Positions 14,958 through 25,507 are shown, counted from the first letter of the stretch. The stretch: DNA of 64,000 nt from Pararoseomonas baculiformis (GCF_017813395.1 NZ_JAGIZB010000003.1:62001-126000), one strand, 5' to 3'. Numbers and translations: made by a program. The notes: a model not told the origin generated them from the letters alone.

Positions 14958-16789
14958 TGTTCCCCACCCTCCCCGCCACTGCGCAGCCGCCCGAGGGAGC
15001 ATCGGAGCCGCATGGGGCCGATGCCGCGCTCGATCGCCTGGCGCAGGACTACCGCAGCGCGCTCGACAGCATGGCGGATGGCGTGCTCACCGTCGGGCCA
15101 GATGGCCGCATCTCCACCCTGAACCGCGCGGGCGCCGACATCCTGGCCTGCGATCCGGAGACGGCGATTGGCGGCACGCTGCAATCCCTCCTTCCCGAGG
15201 ATGGCAGTGCGGATGCGTTCTTCGACGCGGTGCTGGAGCCTGTCGGGCAGGAAGGCGCGGTCGCTCGGCACCGGGTCGAAGCCCGTCTCGGTGACCGGGA
15301 CCGCCATCTTGAGGTCACCAGCCGGGCCTACCGCATCCGTATCGGTCCGCAAGCTGGCCGCCTCGCTCTCACCGCCGTCTTTTCGGACGTCACCGAGCTC
15401 GCGCGGCTCTCGGAGGCCGAGGCCGCGCTGAACCGTGAGCTGCGCGAGCAGCACGCGAAGCTCCAGGCGGCCTATCTGCAGCTGGAGCAGTCGGCCGAGC
15501 GGCTCCGCACCACGGGCCGTCGCCTGGCCGCGATCCGCTGGGCGGCAACGATCGGCGTCTTCGCCCTTTTCGTCGGCGCCGGGCTCTATGCCTGGGAGCC
15601 CGGACCCGGCTTCGGCAGGGCAGTTACCGCAGAGGCGCTGCCCTCTTTCGGCACGCTGCCGGTCACCACCCAGCCGGTCTCGCTCCGGATCGCTGTGGTG
15701 GGGGTGCTGGATGCGGGCTCCCTCGTCTCGGTGGTGGCGCCCTTCGACGGTCTCGTCCGGGAGCGGAACTTTCGCTACGGCAACCAGGTGGAGCGCGGTA
15801 CCTCCCTGATCCGGCTCGACGTCAACGACGTCGAGGTTCGCCTGCGGGAGGCCCGCTCGGCACTCATCCGTGCGCGGCAGAAGGTTGAGGAGCTGCGCGG
15901 ATGGACCACGGGGCAGGAGGTGTCCCGCGCCCGCCGCCAGCTCTCCGCCGCCGAGATGGAGGCGAACGACATCCGCGCGCGCCTTGCCCAGACGAAAATC
16001 CTGCTGGACCGCGGCATCGTGCCCGCCGAGGAATACCGCACCCTCCAGCAGCAGCAGCGAAACCAGCAACTGCAGCTGCAGGCCGCCCGGGCCGATCTGG
16101 AAGCCACCCTGGCCCGCGGGGACTCGGAGCATCTCCGCATCGCGGAGTTCGAGATGGCGAATGCGGAGGTGAAGGTGCGCGAGCTGGAATCCGATCTCGG
16201 CAGCGCCGTTGTCTCCGCTCCCGTGACCGGCGTGGTGCTGATGCCGCCCGATCCGGGCGGCGGCCGCCGTGCCGAGACGATGGAGCCGGGCAGCCGCGTC
16301 ACGCGTGGCCAGGCCATGTTCACCATCGGCGATCTCGAAAGCTTCCAGGTGCGCGCTTCGGTGGATGAGATCGACGTGGGCAAGGTCCGCGTCGGCCAGC
16401 CCGTCTCCGTAACCGGCGACGCCTTCCCGGGCATCGAGCTTACGGGCCGCGTCACCAGCGTCGCGGCGCAGGCGAGCGGCGAGACCTCCGCACGGACAGG
16501 CATGCCTGTCTTCGGGGTCACGGTCGCGATCGAGAACATCCCGCCGGAGGAGCGGCGCCGCCTTTCGGTCGGCATGTCGGCGAACCTCTCCATCATCGCC
16601 TATGACAATCCTGAAGCGATCGTCCTGCCCCCGGACGCCATCCGCACCGAGGGCGAGCAACGAGTGGTCCAGCTGCGGGATGCGCTCGGCGCGGTGCGAC
16701 GCGTGCCGGTGAGGCTGGGCATCAGCACGCCGGGGGGCATCGAGATCCGGGAAGGCTTGTCGCCCGGCGACACGGTGGTGCTGTGGTGA
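14957..16789 (+). CDS. PAS-domain/HlyD (MacA-like) periplasmic adaptor fusion
   Basis: 610 residues. Residues ~31-148 form a PAS domain: D-S-M-A-D-G-V-L-T-V-G-P-D-G-R-I-S-T-L-N-R-A opens it and V-F-S-D-V-T-E closes it. Residues ~149-190 are a charged coiled coil, and ~194-213 one membrane helix. Residues ~245-600 are a full membrane-fusion protein: lipoyl half-motif V-A-P-F-D-G-L-V-R-E, alpha-hairpin ~290-412, second half-motif V-S-A-P-V-T-G-V-V-L, then beta-barrel and membrane-proximal domains. Adaptors of MacA/HlyD pumps normally have only a signal or short cytosolic tail. Here a complete sensor lies in the cytoplasm. The gene overlaps the tolC-like stop by one base; ATG 14957 is preferred to GTG 14954. 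No His-kinase or GGDEF output exists, so the adaptor itself is the likely output. Confidence 0.93.
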   Translation: MFPTLPATAQPPEGASEPHGADAALDRLAQDYRSALDSMADGVLTVGPDGRISTLNRAGADILACDPETAIGGTLQSLLPEDGSADAFFDAVLEPVGQEGAVARHRVEARLGDRDRHLEVTSRAYRIRIGPQAGRLALTAVFSDVTELARLSEAEAALNRELREQHAKLQAAYLQLEQSAERLRTTGRRLAAIRWAATIGVFALFVGAGLYAWEPGPGFGRAVTAEALPSFGTLPVTTQPVSLRIAVVGVLDAGSLVSVVAPFDGLVRERNFRYGNQVERGTSLIRLDVNDVEVRLREARSALIRARQKVEELRGWTTGQEVSRARRQLSAAEMEANDIRARLAQTKILLDRGIVPAEEYRTLQQQQRNQQLQLQAARADLEATLARGDSEHLRIAEFEMANAEVKVRELESDLGSAVVSAPVTGVVLMPPDPGGGRRAETMEPGSRVTRGQAMFTIGDLESFQVRASVDEIDVGKVRVGQPVSVTGDAFPGIELTGRVTSVAAQASGETSARTGMPVFGVTVAIENIPPEERRRLSVGMSANLSIIAYDNPEAIVLPPDAIRTEGEQRVVQLRDALGAVRRVPVRLGISTPGGIEIREGLSPGDTVVLW

Positions 16790-16805
16790 GCGGAAAAACG
16801 GTGCA

Positions 16806-17774
16806 ATGAACCTGGCTGGGCTGAGCTTCCGCGACCTCGAATACCTCGTCGCGGTCGCGGACCACCTGCATTTCGGCAAGGCCGCCACGGCCTGCGCGGT
16901 CAGTCAGCCGACTCTGTCCGCGCAGATCCGCAAGCTGGAGGACTATCTCGGCGTCCAGGCGTTCGAGCGCGCGAGTCGCAGCGTGATGGTGACGGAACGC
17001 GGCGCGGAGATCGTGGCGCAATGCCGCACCATCCTGGCCGAGGGCCGGCGCCTGCTGGAGATGGCGCAGTCCCGCGGCGAGCCGCTGGGCGGGCAGTTCC
17101 GGCTCGGAGTCATTTCCACCCTGGCGCCCTATCTCGCCCCGATCATCCTGAACCCGCTGCGCAGCCGCTTCCCCAACCTACGCCTCCACCTCGTGGAAGG
17201 GCTCACGCATGGCCTCGTCCGCACGCTAGAGGCCGGCGAGATCGATGCGCTGCTCGCCTCGTCACCCATCCGCGACATCGAGCTTTCCGAGCTGCCGATC
17301 TTCCATGAGAGCTTCGTCCTCGCGGTTCCGCGGGACCACAGGCTCGCGGTGATCGACCGCGTGACAATGGAGGATGTGCCCGCGGCGGAGCTGATCCTGC
17401 TAAGCGAGGGCCATTGCCTGCGTGACCAGACACTCGCCCTCTTCCCCGCCTGCCAGCGAGCCGCGCAGAGCGGCACGGGGGTGCAGGCCACCAGCCTGGA
17501 AACACTGCGCCAGATGATCGGTGCCGGGATGGGCTGCTCCCTCCTGCCCCAGCTTGCGGTGCAGGTCGGCACGCTCCTGGACGACATGGTGGCCTACCGC
17601 CTCGTTCGGGCGACCCCCCTGCCCGGCCGCGACATCTCCCTGTTCCATCGGCCGAGCTTCGGGCGAATCCGGGAGGTGCGCCTGCTTCGCGACGTGGTGC
17701 GGGACGCGATCGCGGGGCTGGGCACGGTGAAGGTGCATGGCAGGCCGGAAACCCGCGCTCTCGTGGCTGCCTGA
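16806..17774 (+). CDS. oxyR: OxyR-type LysR family peroxide-responsive regulator
   Basis: 322 residues. N-terminal winged helix-turn-helix (residues ~6-65, F-G-K-A-A-T-A-C-A-V-S-Q-P-T-L-S) and LysR substrate-binding domain (~95-300). The OxyR redox loop E-G-H-C-L-R-D-Q places the peroxidatic Cys at 204. A second Cys is at 216, twelve positions on rather than nine as in E. coli (C199/C208). OxyR activates peroxide-defence genes when the disulfide forms. The gene begins 16 bases after the PAS-adaptor stop on the same strand, so it may share that transcript. Only a weak ribosome site is seen. Confidence 0.9.
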   Translation: MNLAGLSFRDLEYLVAVADHLHFGKAATACAVSQPTLSAQIRKLEDYLGVQAFERASRSVMVTERGAEIVAQCRTILAEGRRLLEMAQSRGEPLGGQFRLGVISTLAPYLAPIILNPLRSRFPNLRLHLVEGLTHGLVRTLEAGEIDALLASSPIRDIELSELPIFHESFVLAVPRDHRLAVIDRVTMEDVPAAELILLSEGHCLRDQTLALFPACQRAAQSGTGVQATSLETLRQMIGAGMGCSLLPQLAVQVGTLLDDMVAYRLVRATPLPGRDISLFHRPSFGRIREVRLLRDVVRDAIAGLGTVKVHGRPETRALVAA

Positions 17775-17826
17775 GACGACCCCTTGTTCTGCACGGCTGT
17801 GCTGGAAGCGGGGGCGGCCGTCTCAG

Positions 17827-17863
17827 AAGGCTCGCATCTATCGGAATCATAGACGCCCTCTCC
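17827..17863. promoter_or_regulatory. Candidate OxyR operator
   Basis: The intergenic stretch after oxyR contains CTAT-N7-ATAG (17838-17852), exactly the central half-sites of the OxyR consensus ATAG-N7-CTAT-N7-ATAG-N7-CTAT. The outer elements at the expected 7-base spacing are degenerate (AAGG and CTCC, two of four matches each). It lies ~85 bases before the secreted protein gene at 17947. The match is by eye; binding is inferred. Confidence 0.35.
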
Positions 17864-17946
17864 TGGCAACGGGACACGATCCGGCGCATCGTTCCGCTAC
17901 CGGATCCCAACACGGGATCGCGAGAACGAGACACGGAACGCCGCAT

Positions 17947-18357
17947 ATGAGCCGCTTTACGAAGCCCCTGGCCGCCTTCGCGACCGCAGGTGCCATCCTG
18001 GCCCTTGCCGCCCCGGCCAGCGCGCAGCAATCCCGCTACTGCGACGGCAACCTGACCGCCAACTCCTTCTACTCCAACGTCCTGTCCGATGGCACGACGG
18101 CGCGTGTGGAGTATCACGGACAGTTCCAGAACGTGGACCGGCAGCGCCGCGTCATCACCGCCACGATGATCCAGCTGCGTCAGGTCGGCCAGTTCACGGT
18201 GATCTCGCAGATCCAGCGCTTCGAACTGAAGCCCTTTGAGCAGAAGGACATCACCCTGCTCTCCGTGCGGACCAACAACCCCGGCGGCTCTGGTGCTCCC
18301 AGCCCGTCCCAGGTGGGCCAGCAGATCCGCTTCACCTGCGCATACCGCGCGCAGTAG
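17947..18357 (+). CDS. Secreted protein of unknown function
   Basis: 136 residues with a clear signal peptide (R-F-T-K-P-L-A, hydrophobic Ala/Leu run, cleavage after A-S-A). The mature protein of about 110 residues has two Cys, near its ends (Y-C-D-G-N at residue 32 and F-T-C-A-Y at 131), that could form a disulfide closing the domain. The middle is predicted beta-rich (R-V-E-Y-H-G-Q-F, I-T-A-T-M-I-Q-L, F-T-V-I-S-Q-I-Q-R-F). I recognise no family. It follows oxyR with a 172-base gap containing a possible OxyR site, so it may be a periplasmic stress protein; that is inference. Confidence 0.75.
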   Translation: MSRFTKPLAAFATAGAILALAAPASAQQSRYCDGNLTANSFYSNVLSDGTTARVEYHGQFQNVDRQRRVITATMIQLRQVGQFTVISQIQRFELKPFEQKDITLLSVRTNNPGGSGAPSPSQVGQQIRFTCAYRAQ

Positions 18358-18364
18358 CCGGACG

Positions 18365-18391
18365 GGCCCGCTGCCCTCGCGGCGGCGGGCC
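18365..18391 (+). terminator. GC-rich hairpin after the secreted protein gene
   Basis: An 11-bp stem (GGCCCGCTGCC with GGCGGCGGGCC, one G-T pair, loop CTCGC) starts eight bases after the stop at 18357. No T-run follows, so it may be a Rho-assisted or weak terminator. Confidence 0.4.
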
Positions 18392-18467
18392 GCCCCATGT
18401 GGCGGGGCCGGGCGCAACCCTTCGCACCGCCCAAGCGATGGAAGCCGGAACTCCGTGATCCGAGCCG

Positions 18468-20279
18468 ATGCGGTCCAACCTCACCCAGCGTCCAGACGCC
18501 GGCCATGTCCGGGACGCCCCCGTAGCGGAGGGCAAGGCGCGCTTCCGGGCACTCGCGCAGCGGCTCGGCCGCTTTCGCGACTGGATCCGCGCGACGGAGC
18601 CCGGCCTTGTCGTCCTCGCGATCCTGATCGGGGTGGCGAGCGGACTCGTCGCCTCGGCTATGAGCGGCATCGCACATGCCATGCAGGCCCTCCTCTTCGA
18701 CACCGATCATGGGCTCAGCGCCTCCGGGCTGGACGAGCCCTGGCGCCTTCTTTTTCCCGCCTTAGGGGGAGCCCTCCTCGGGCTTCTCAACCTGGCGTTC
18801 GCACGCTGGCAGCTCCGCCAGCCGATCGATCCGATCGAGGCCAATGCTCTTCATGGCGGCCGGATGGCCATGCGCGATGGCGCGGTGGTCGCCAGCCAGA
18901 ACCTGATCTCCAACGGCTTCGGCGCCTCGGTCGGGCTGGAGGCAGGCTATACCCAGGTGGCGGGCGGCCTCGCCTCGCGCTTCGGCAGCCTGGCCGGGCT
19001 CAGGCGGGGTGACCTGCGCGTGCTGGTCGGGTGCGGCGCGGCCGGCGCCATCGCCGCCGCCTTCGATGCTCCGCTCACCGGCGCCTTCTATGCGTTCGAA
19101 CTGGTGATCGGCACCTATGCCATCGCCAGTCTCGCTCCGGTGGTGGCAAGCGCGGTCGCGGCCACCCTCGTTGCACGAGCGCTGCATGGTCAGACCTATC
19201 TGGTGCAGCCGGGCGGGGTTGCCTCCCCGGGATGGGACGGCCATGCCCTGGCCATCCTGCTCGGCATCGTCTGCGCCCTGGCTGCCATCCTGCTCATGCG
19301 GAGCGTGGGCTGGATCGAAACACTGATGAAGCGTGGCATCCCCTGGTCCGGGCTGCGCCCGGCCCTGGGCGGGCTCGTGGTGGGTGGGCTCGCCATGCTC
19401 ACCCCGGCGGTTCTCTCATCCGGCCATGGGGCGCTGCATCTTGCCTTCAGCACGGAAGGCCCGGTCCAGGCGGCGCTGACTCTCCTGCTGCTGAAAGCGC
19501 TCGCCTCGGCCGTCTCGCTCGGTGCCGGCTTTCGCGGTGGGTTGTTCTTCGCATCCCTGCTGCTCGGGGCCTTGCTGGGAAAGGTGGCGGCGCTCGGCAT
19601 GATGCTGGCGGGGCTGCCGCTGGTGGACCCTCTCTTCCTGGCGGTGGTGGGCATGAGTGCCTTCGGTACGGCCGTGATCGGCGCCCCTCTCGCCATGACC
19701 TTCCTCGCCCTGGAGACGACCGGGAATTTCCAGGTGGCCGGAGCTGTGCTGGCGGCGGTTGCCGTTTCGGGGATCGTGGTGCGGCGTCTCTTCGGCTACT
19801 CCTTCGCCACCTGGCGTTTCCACCTGCGGGGGGAAGCGATCCGCTCGGCCCATGATATCGGCTGGCTGCGGGAGCTGACGGCGGGGCGCATGATGCGCCG
19901 GGATGTCCGGACCGTCCGCGCCGACACGCGCATTTCCGCCTTCCGGCGCGACTTCCCCCTCGGCTCGACGGAGCGCGTGGTCGCCCTCGACGATTCCGGC
20001 CTCTACGCAGGGGTCGTCATGGTGGCCGAGGCTCATTCGGCCCCGCCGGAGGTGGAAACCCTGGCCCCCCTGCTCCGGCACCGGGACCGGGCCCTTCTTC
20101 CGGCCATGAATGCGAAGGAGGCGATGGCCGCCTTCGACGCCACCGAGGCGGAGGCGCTGCCGGTGATCGACAGCAAGGAGGGGCGCCGGGTCATCGGCCT
20201 GCTGACCGCAAGCCATGTGCTGCGCCGCTATGGGGAGGAGGTGGACAAGCGGCGACAGGAGGAGGTCGGGCTCACCTGA
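18468..20279 (+). CDS. ClC-family chloride channel/transporter with C-terminal CBS-like region
   Basis: 603 residues: cytosolic N-terminus, about ten or more membrane segments (residues ~45-460), then a ~140-residue C-terminal region that resembles paired CBS modules. Ion-pathway motifs are altered. The filter segment is S-V-G-L-E-A-G-Y (gating Glu at 158) instead of GREGP. The stretch A-A-F-D-A-P-L-T-G-A-F-Y-A-F-E-L keeps E211 (E. coli E202) but has Leu212 where E. coli ClcA has the internal proton Glu203. The N-terminal GSGIP motif is replaced by D-P-I-E-A-N-A. This suggests a channel-like or different-anion member. Start is the ATG at 18468. Confidence 0.9.
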   Translation: MRSNLTQRPDAGHVRDAPVAEGKARFRALAQRLGRFRDWIRATEPGLVVLAILIGVASGLVASAMSGIAHAMQALLFDTDHGLSASGLDEPWRLLFPALGGALLGLLNLAFARWQLRQPIDPIEANALHGGRMAMRDGAVVASQNLISNGFGASVGLEAGYTQVAGGLASRFGSLAGLRRGDLRVLVGCGAAGAIAAAFDAPLTGAFYAFELVIGTYAIASLAPVVASAVAATLVARALHGQTYLVQPGGVASPGWDGHALAILLGIVCALAAILLMRSVGWIETLMKRGIPWSGLRPALGGLVVGGLAMLTPAVLSSGHGALHLAFSTEGPVQAALTLLLLKALASAVSLGAGFRGGLFFASLLLGALLGKVAALGMMLAGLPLVDPLFLAVVGMSAFGTAVIGAPLAMTFLALETTGNFQVAGAVLAAVAVSGIVVRRLFGYSFATWRFHLRGEAIRSAHDIGWLRELTAGRMMRRDVRTVRADTRISAFRRDFPLGSTERVVALDDSGLYAGVVMVAEAHSAPPEVETLAPLLRHRDRALLPAMNAKEAMAAFDATEAEALPVIDSKEGRRVIGLLTASHVLRRYGEEVDKRRQEEVGLT

Positions 20280-20392
20280 GGCCCCGCGCCGGCCGCACGC
20301 GCCTCACAATCCTGCCAGCCCATGCCGGCTGTCGATGCGGGCGGGCCCCCGCCTTCCCAGATGGCGGGCATGGACTGGAAGGGAAATGCGGC

Positions 20393-20875
20393 TTGAGGCT
20401 TTGGGGGATGCTGGTTCTGAGTGCCACACTGGTGGCCGGCTGCATGGGCGTAGCGCCCGCACTGGCAAAGGCGGCTTCTACGACACGGGGTAAGGCGGAG
20501 CATGCAAGGCCCCATCCGGCGGCCCAGCACGGCCATGCCTCGATCTATGCGAGGAGCCTCGCCGGGCGCCGCATGGCCGACGGTACCCGCTTCGACCCCC
20601 GCGCCGCCACGGTGGCCAGCCGGACCCTGCCGCTGGGCAGCCGGGCACGGGTAACGAATCTGCGGAACGGGCGGAGCGTCACGGTGAAGGTCACCGACCG
20701 CGGGCCGCATATCCGCCAACGTATCCTGGATGTGAGCCCGGCCGTCGCGAGCAGCCTTGGGATGGGTGGATCCGGCACGGCGCTGGTTTCCGTGATCCCG
20801 GTCAGCATGATCGCAGTGACCGGCCGCGCCGAGGCAGCCGCCCCACCGGCGCGCCGGGGTCGTTCCAGGCGCTGA
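20393..20875 (+). CDS. RlpA-family septal-ring lytic transglycosylase-like protein
   Basis: 160 residues from a TTG start preceded by GAAGGGA; ATG at 20408 is an alternative. The leader contains L-V-A-G-C, a usable lipobox, but also an ordinary A-L-A cleavage site eight residues later, so it may be a lipoprotein or a secreted protein. Residues ~47-125 form the double-psi beta-barrel: H-A-S-I-Y-A-R-S-L-A-G-R-R-M-A-D-G-T-R-F, then T-L-P-L-G-S-R-A-R-V-T-N and V-T-D-R-G-P, where the Asp is the expected catalytic residue. There is no SPOR domain; the tail is short and Arg/Ala rich. It should act on peptidoglycan in the envelope. Confidence 0.9.
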   Translation: MRLWGMLVLSATLVAGCMGVAPALAKAASTTRGKAEHARPHPAAQHGHASIYARSLAGRRMADGTRFDPRAATVASRTLPLGSRARVTNLRNGRSVTVKVTDRGPHIRQRILDVSPAVASSLGMGGSGTALVSVIPVSMIAVTGRAEAAAPPARRGRSRR

Positions 20876-20905
20876 CCCGGCTGCCCCCGCGACCCGGAGG
20901 CTGAA

Positions 20906-21448
20906 TTATCTGCCCCAGCCGCGCCCGATCCGCGTCCAGCGCCGGCTGGGCCCGACATCCAGGTGCACGAAGCGCGGGTAGACGCCGATCCCCATGAAGC
21001 CGAGGCGCTCCGAGAGGGAAAGCGCAACCAGGGCGAGGTCCGGGTGGTCGATCCCGGGCATTGAGACATCCGCGGCAAGCCCGCGCAAGTGCAGGCTCGC
21101 CGGCGCGGCCCCTTCGGACATGGCATTCGTGCGGGGCGTGCGGAATCCGGAATTCAGCAGAAGCGGCAGGGCGTAGCCCCAGGCCTCCTGCAGCACCGAG
21201 AGCATGTCCACCAGCATCTCCGGCAGGGGACCCTGGGTTCCTTCGTGCAGGTCCCGGAACAGGTGCCGCAGTCGTTGCAGGACCGCTGCGTCATAGGTTT
21301 CGCCGTGACGATAGGCGGCGCGGACTTCCTCGCCCGCACGATTCTGCATCCAGATCTGCCGTGATGCGCCCGTGGCCGCGCGGGCCGGAACATCTGCCAG
21401 GGCAAGCAGCATGGCGGAGCGGGCAAGGAGCCCGCGCCGCGAAAGCAC
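20906..21448 (-). CDS. DUF882/YcbK-like peptidase M15 family protein
   Basis: 180 residues from GTG 21448, giving a Tat-like leader S-R-R-G-L-L-A-R-S-A-M-L-L-A-L. A longer reading frame to 21517 would run into the tRNA gene and is rejected. The M15 zinc-peptidase pattern is present: S-L-H-L-R-G-L-A-A-D (His and Asp ligands) and F-V-H-L-D-V-G (second His). The preceding N-S-G-F-R-T-P-R-T-N is also typical of DUF882/MepK-like endopeptidases that cut peptidoglycan cross-links. It converges with the rlpA-like gene, so two cell-wall enzymes lie side by side. Confidence 0.88.
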   Translation of the reverse strand: MLSRRGLLARSAMLLALADVPARAATGASRQIWMQNRAGEEVRAAYRHGETYDAAVLQRLRHLFRDLHEGTQGPLPEMLVDMLSVLQEAWGYALPLLLNSGFRTPRTNAMSEGAAPASLHLRGLAADVSMPGIDHPDLALVALSLSERLGFMGIGVYPRFVHLDVGPSRRWTRIGRGWGR

Positions 21449-21481
21449 GAACCCGCCTGTCGAAGAAGCAGGAAAGAAAGG

Positions 21482-21557
21482 TGGTGCGCCCGCTGGGGCT
21501 CGAACCCAGGACCCCAAGATTAAAAGTCTCGTGCTCTACCGACTGAGCTACAGGCGC
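21482..21557 (-). tRNA. tRNA-Lys (anticodon TTT), CCA encoded
   Basis: On the minus strand a full cloverleaf folds: acceptor GCGCCTG with CGGGCGC (one G-U pair), D-arm GCTC/GAGC with AGTCGGTA, anticodon arm CGAGA-CTTTTAA-TCTTG, variable GGGTC, T-arm CTGGG-TTCGAGC-CCCAG, discriminator A. The genomic CCA follows at 21484-21482. The anticodon TTT reads AAA/AAG lysine codons. Confidence 0.97.
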
Positions 21558-21560
21558 CGA

Positions 21561-21589
21561 AGCGGGGCCGACCTTTGGAAGGCCCCGCT
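21561..21589. other. Perfect 9-bp inverted repeat between cyclophilin gene and tRNA-Lys
   Basis: AGCGGGGCC (21561-21569) pairs with GGCCCCGCT (21581-21589) around an 11-base loop that can itself form CC/GG. It lies just 3' of the cyclophilin stop and four bases 5' of the tRNA on the minus strand. No T-run follows, so it may be a processing or leader hairpin rather than a terminator. Confidence 0.55.
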
Positions 21590-21609
21590 CATTTCGTCAA
21601 GCCAGGAGA

Positions 21610-22182
21610 TCAGGCGGCCGTCGCCGGGCGCATCTTCACGATGCGGTCCGGGTTCTGAACCATGCCCGAGCTGCCGGAGCCGCGCTTGATCTTGTCCACA
21701 TGCTCCATGCCGGAAACCACGCGGCCCCAGATGGTGTACTGGCCGTCCAGGCTCGGATAGGGCCCGAACATGATGAAGAACTGGCTGTTCGCGCTGTTCG
21801 GGTTGCCCGAGCGCGCCATGCCACAGGTGCCGCGCAGGAAGCGGGCCTTGGCCGGCGGCGTGAACTCGGCGGGCAGGTCCGGAAGCTGGCTGCCGCCCGT
21901 GCCGGTGCCCGTCGGGTCGCCACCCTGGGCCATGAAGCCCTCGATCACGCGGTGGAAGGGCGTGTTATCGTAGAAGCCCTGGGAGGCCAGCGTCTTGATA
22001 CGCTCGCAATGCTTCGGCGCCAGGTCCGGGCGAAGCTCGATCACCACCCGGCCATCCTTCAGGTCGAGGTGAAGCGTGTTCTCGGCATTGGCCTGCGCCT
22101 CAGCCTCATTGGTGGTGGCGTCGCTCATAAGGGCTCCCGTGGCGGTCGCAAACGAAGTGGCAAGAAGGGTCCGGCGCCGCAT
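21610..22182 (-). CDS. Cyclophilin-type peptidyl-prolyl cis-trans isomerase
   Basis: 190 residues. Cyclophilin core from residue ~36: F-H-R-V-I-E-G-F-M-A-Q-G-G-D-P-T-G-T-G-T-G-G contains the catalytic Arg, followed by C-G-M-A-R-S-G-N-P-N-S-A-N-S-Q-F-F-I and the W-G-R-V-V-S-G region. It speeds proline isomerisation during protein folding. The first 18 residues (R-R-R-T-L-L-A-T-S-F-A-T-A-T-G-A) look like a short export leader, suggesting periplasmic location. ATG at 22128 would give a cytosolic form. It lies on the same strand as coaD and gyrA. Confidence 0.93.
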   Translation of the reverse strand: MRRRTLLATSFATATGALMSDATTNEAEAQANAENTLHLDLKDGRVVIELRPDLAPKHCERIKTLASQGFYDNTPFHRVIEGFMAQGGDPTGTGTGGSQLPDLPAEFTPPAKARFLRGTCGMARSGNPNSANSQFFIMFGPYPSLDGQYTIWGRVVSGMEHVDKIKRGSGSSGMVQNPDRIVKMRPATAA

Positions 22183-22223
22183 GGCGTGTGACTCCCGGTT
22201 CTGTAGGCGTTTCCCGCCGCCGA

Positions 22224-22719
22224 TCAGCCGGGGCGGACGCGGGCGAGCGTGCGCTCGAGCGTCAATTGGGGCACGAAGCTCGAAATGTCTCCCCCCAACC
22301 GCGCGATCTCCTTCACGAAGCGCGAGGAGATGAACTGGTTCCGCTCGCTCGCCATGAGGAAGACGGTCTCGACCTCCTGGTCCAGCCGGCGATTCATGCC
22401 AGCCATCTGGATCTCATAGTCGAAATCCGAAACGGCGCGGAGGCCGCGGACGATCATGTCCGCCCCGACCTCCCGCGCCAGCGTCACCAGCAGGCCGTCG
22501 AAGGGCACCACCTCGATCCGGGCACCGGTCTGGGCGGCGATCCCGCCCGTCTCGGCCCGGACCAGCTCCACCCGCTCGTCTATCGGGAAGATGGGGCCCT
22601 TCCCGGCATTCATCGCCACCCCGATCACCAGCCGGTCCAGCAGGCGCGCGGCCCGGTGGATCACGTCGAGATGCCCGTTCGTCACGGGATCGAATGTGCC
22701 GGGATAGACCCCAACCCGT

Positions 22720-22727
<8 letters not shown>
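22224..22727 (-). CDS. coaD: Pantetheine-phosphate adenylyltransferase
   Basis: 167-residue cytoplasmic enzyme that adenylates 4'-phosphopantetheine to dephospho-CoA, the penultimate step of CoA synthesis. The nucleotidyltransferase motif [12 protein letters not shown] is at the N-terminus. [12 protein letters not shown] and the I-S-S-R-F-V-K-E motif complete the active site. ATG 22727 overlaps the gyrA end by eight bases; an in-frame ATG at 22745 would add six residues. Overlap with gyrA suggests a gyrA-coaD transcript, an arrangement familiar in Rhodospirillales. Confidence 0.96.
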
Positions 22728-25488
<2,761 letters not shown>

Positions 25489-25507
25489 TTGTTGTTATCC
25501 AATTCGA

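Noticed and set aside
14585-16888. 767-codon antisense frame over the PAS-adaptor gene
   Set aside because: No recognisable domain; the plus strand carries PAS and adaptor motifs.
21449-21517. Longer N-terminus for the DUF882 protein
   Set aside because: It would run into tRNA-Lys and place residues before an export leader.
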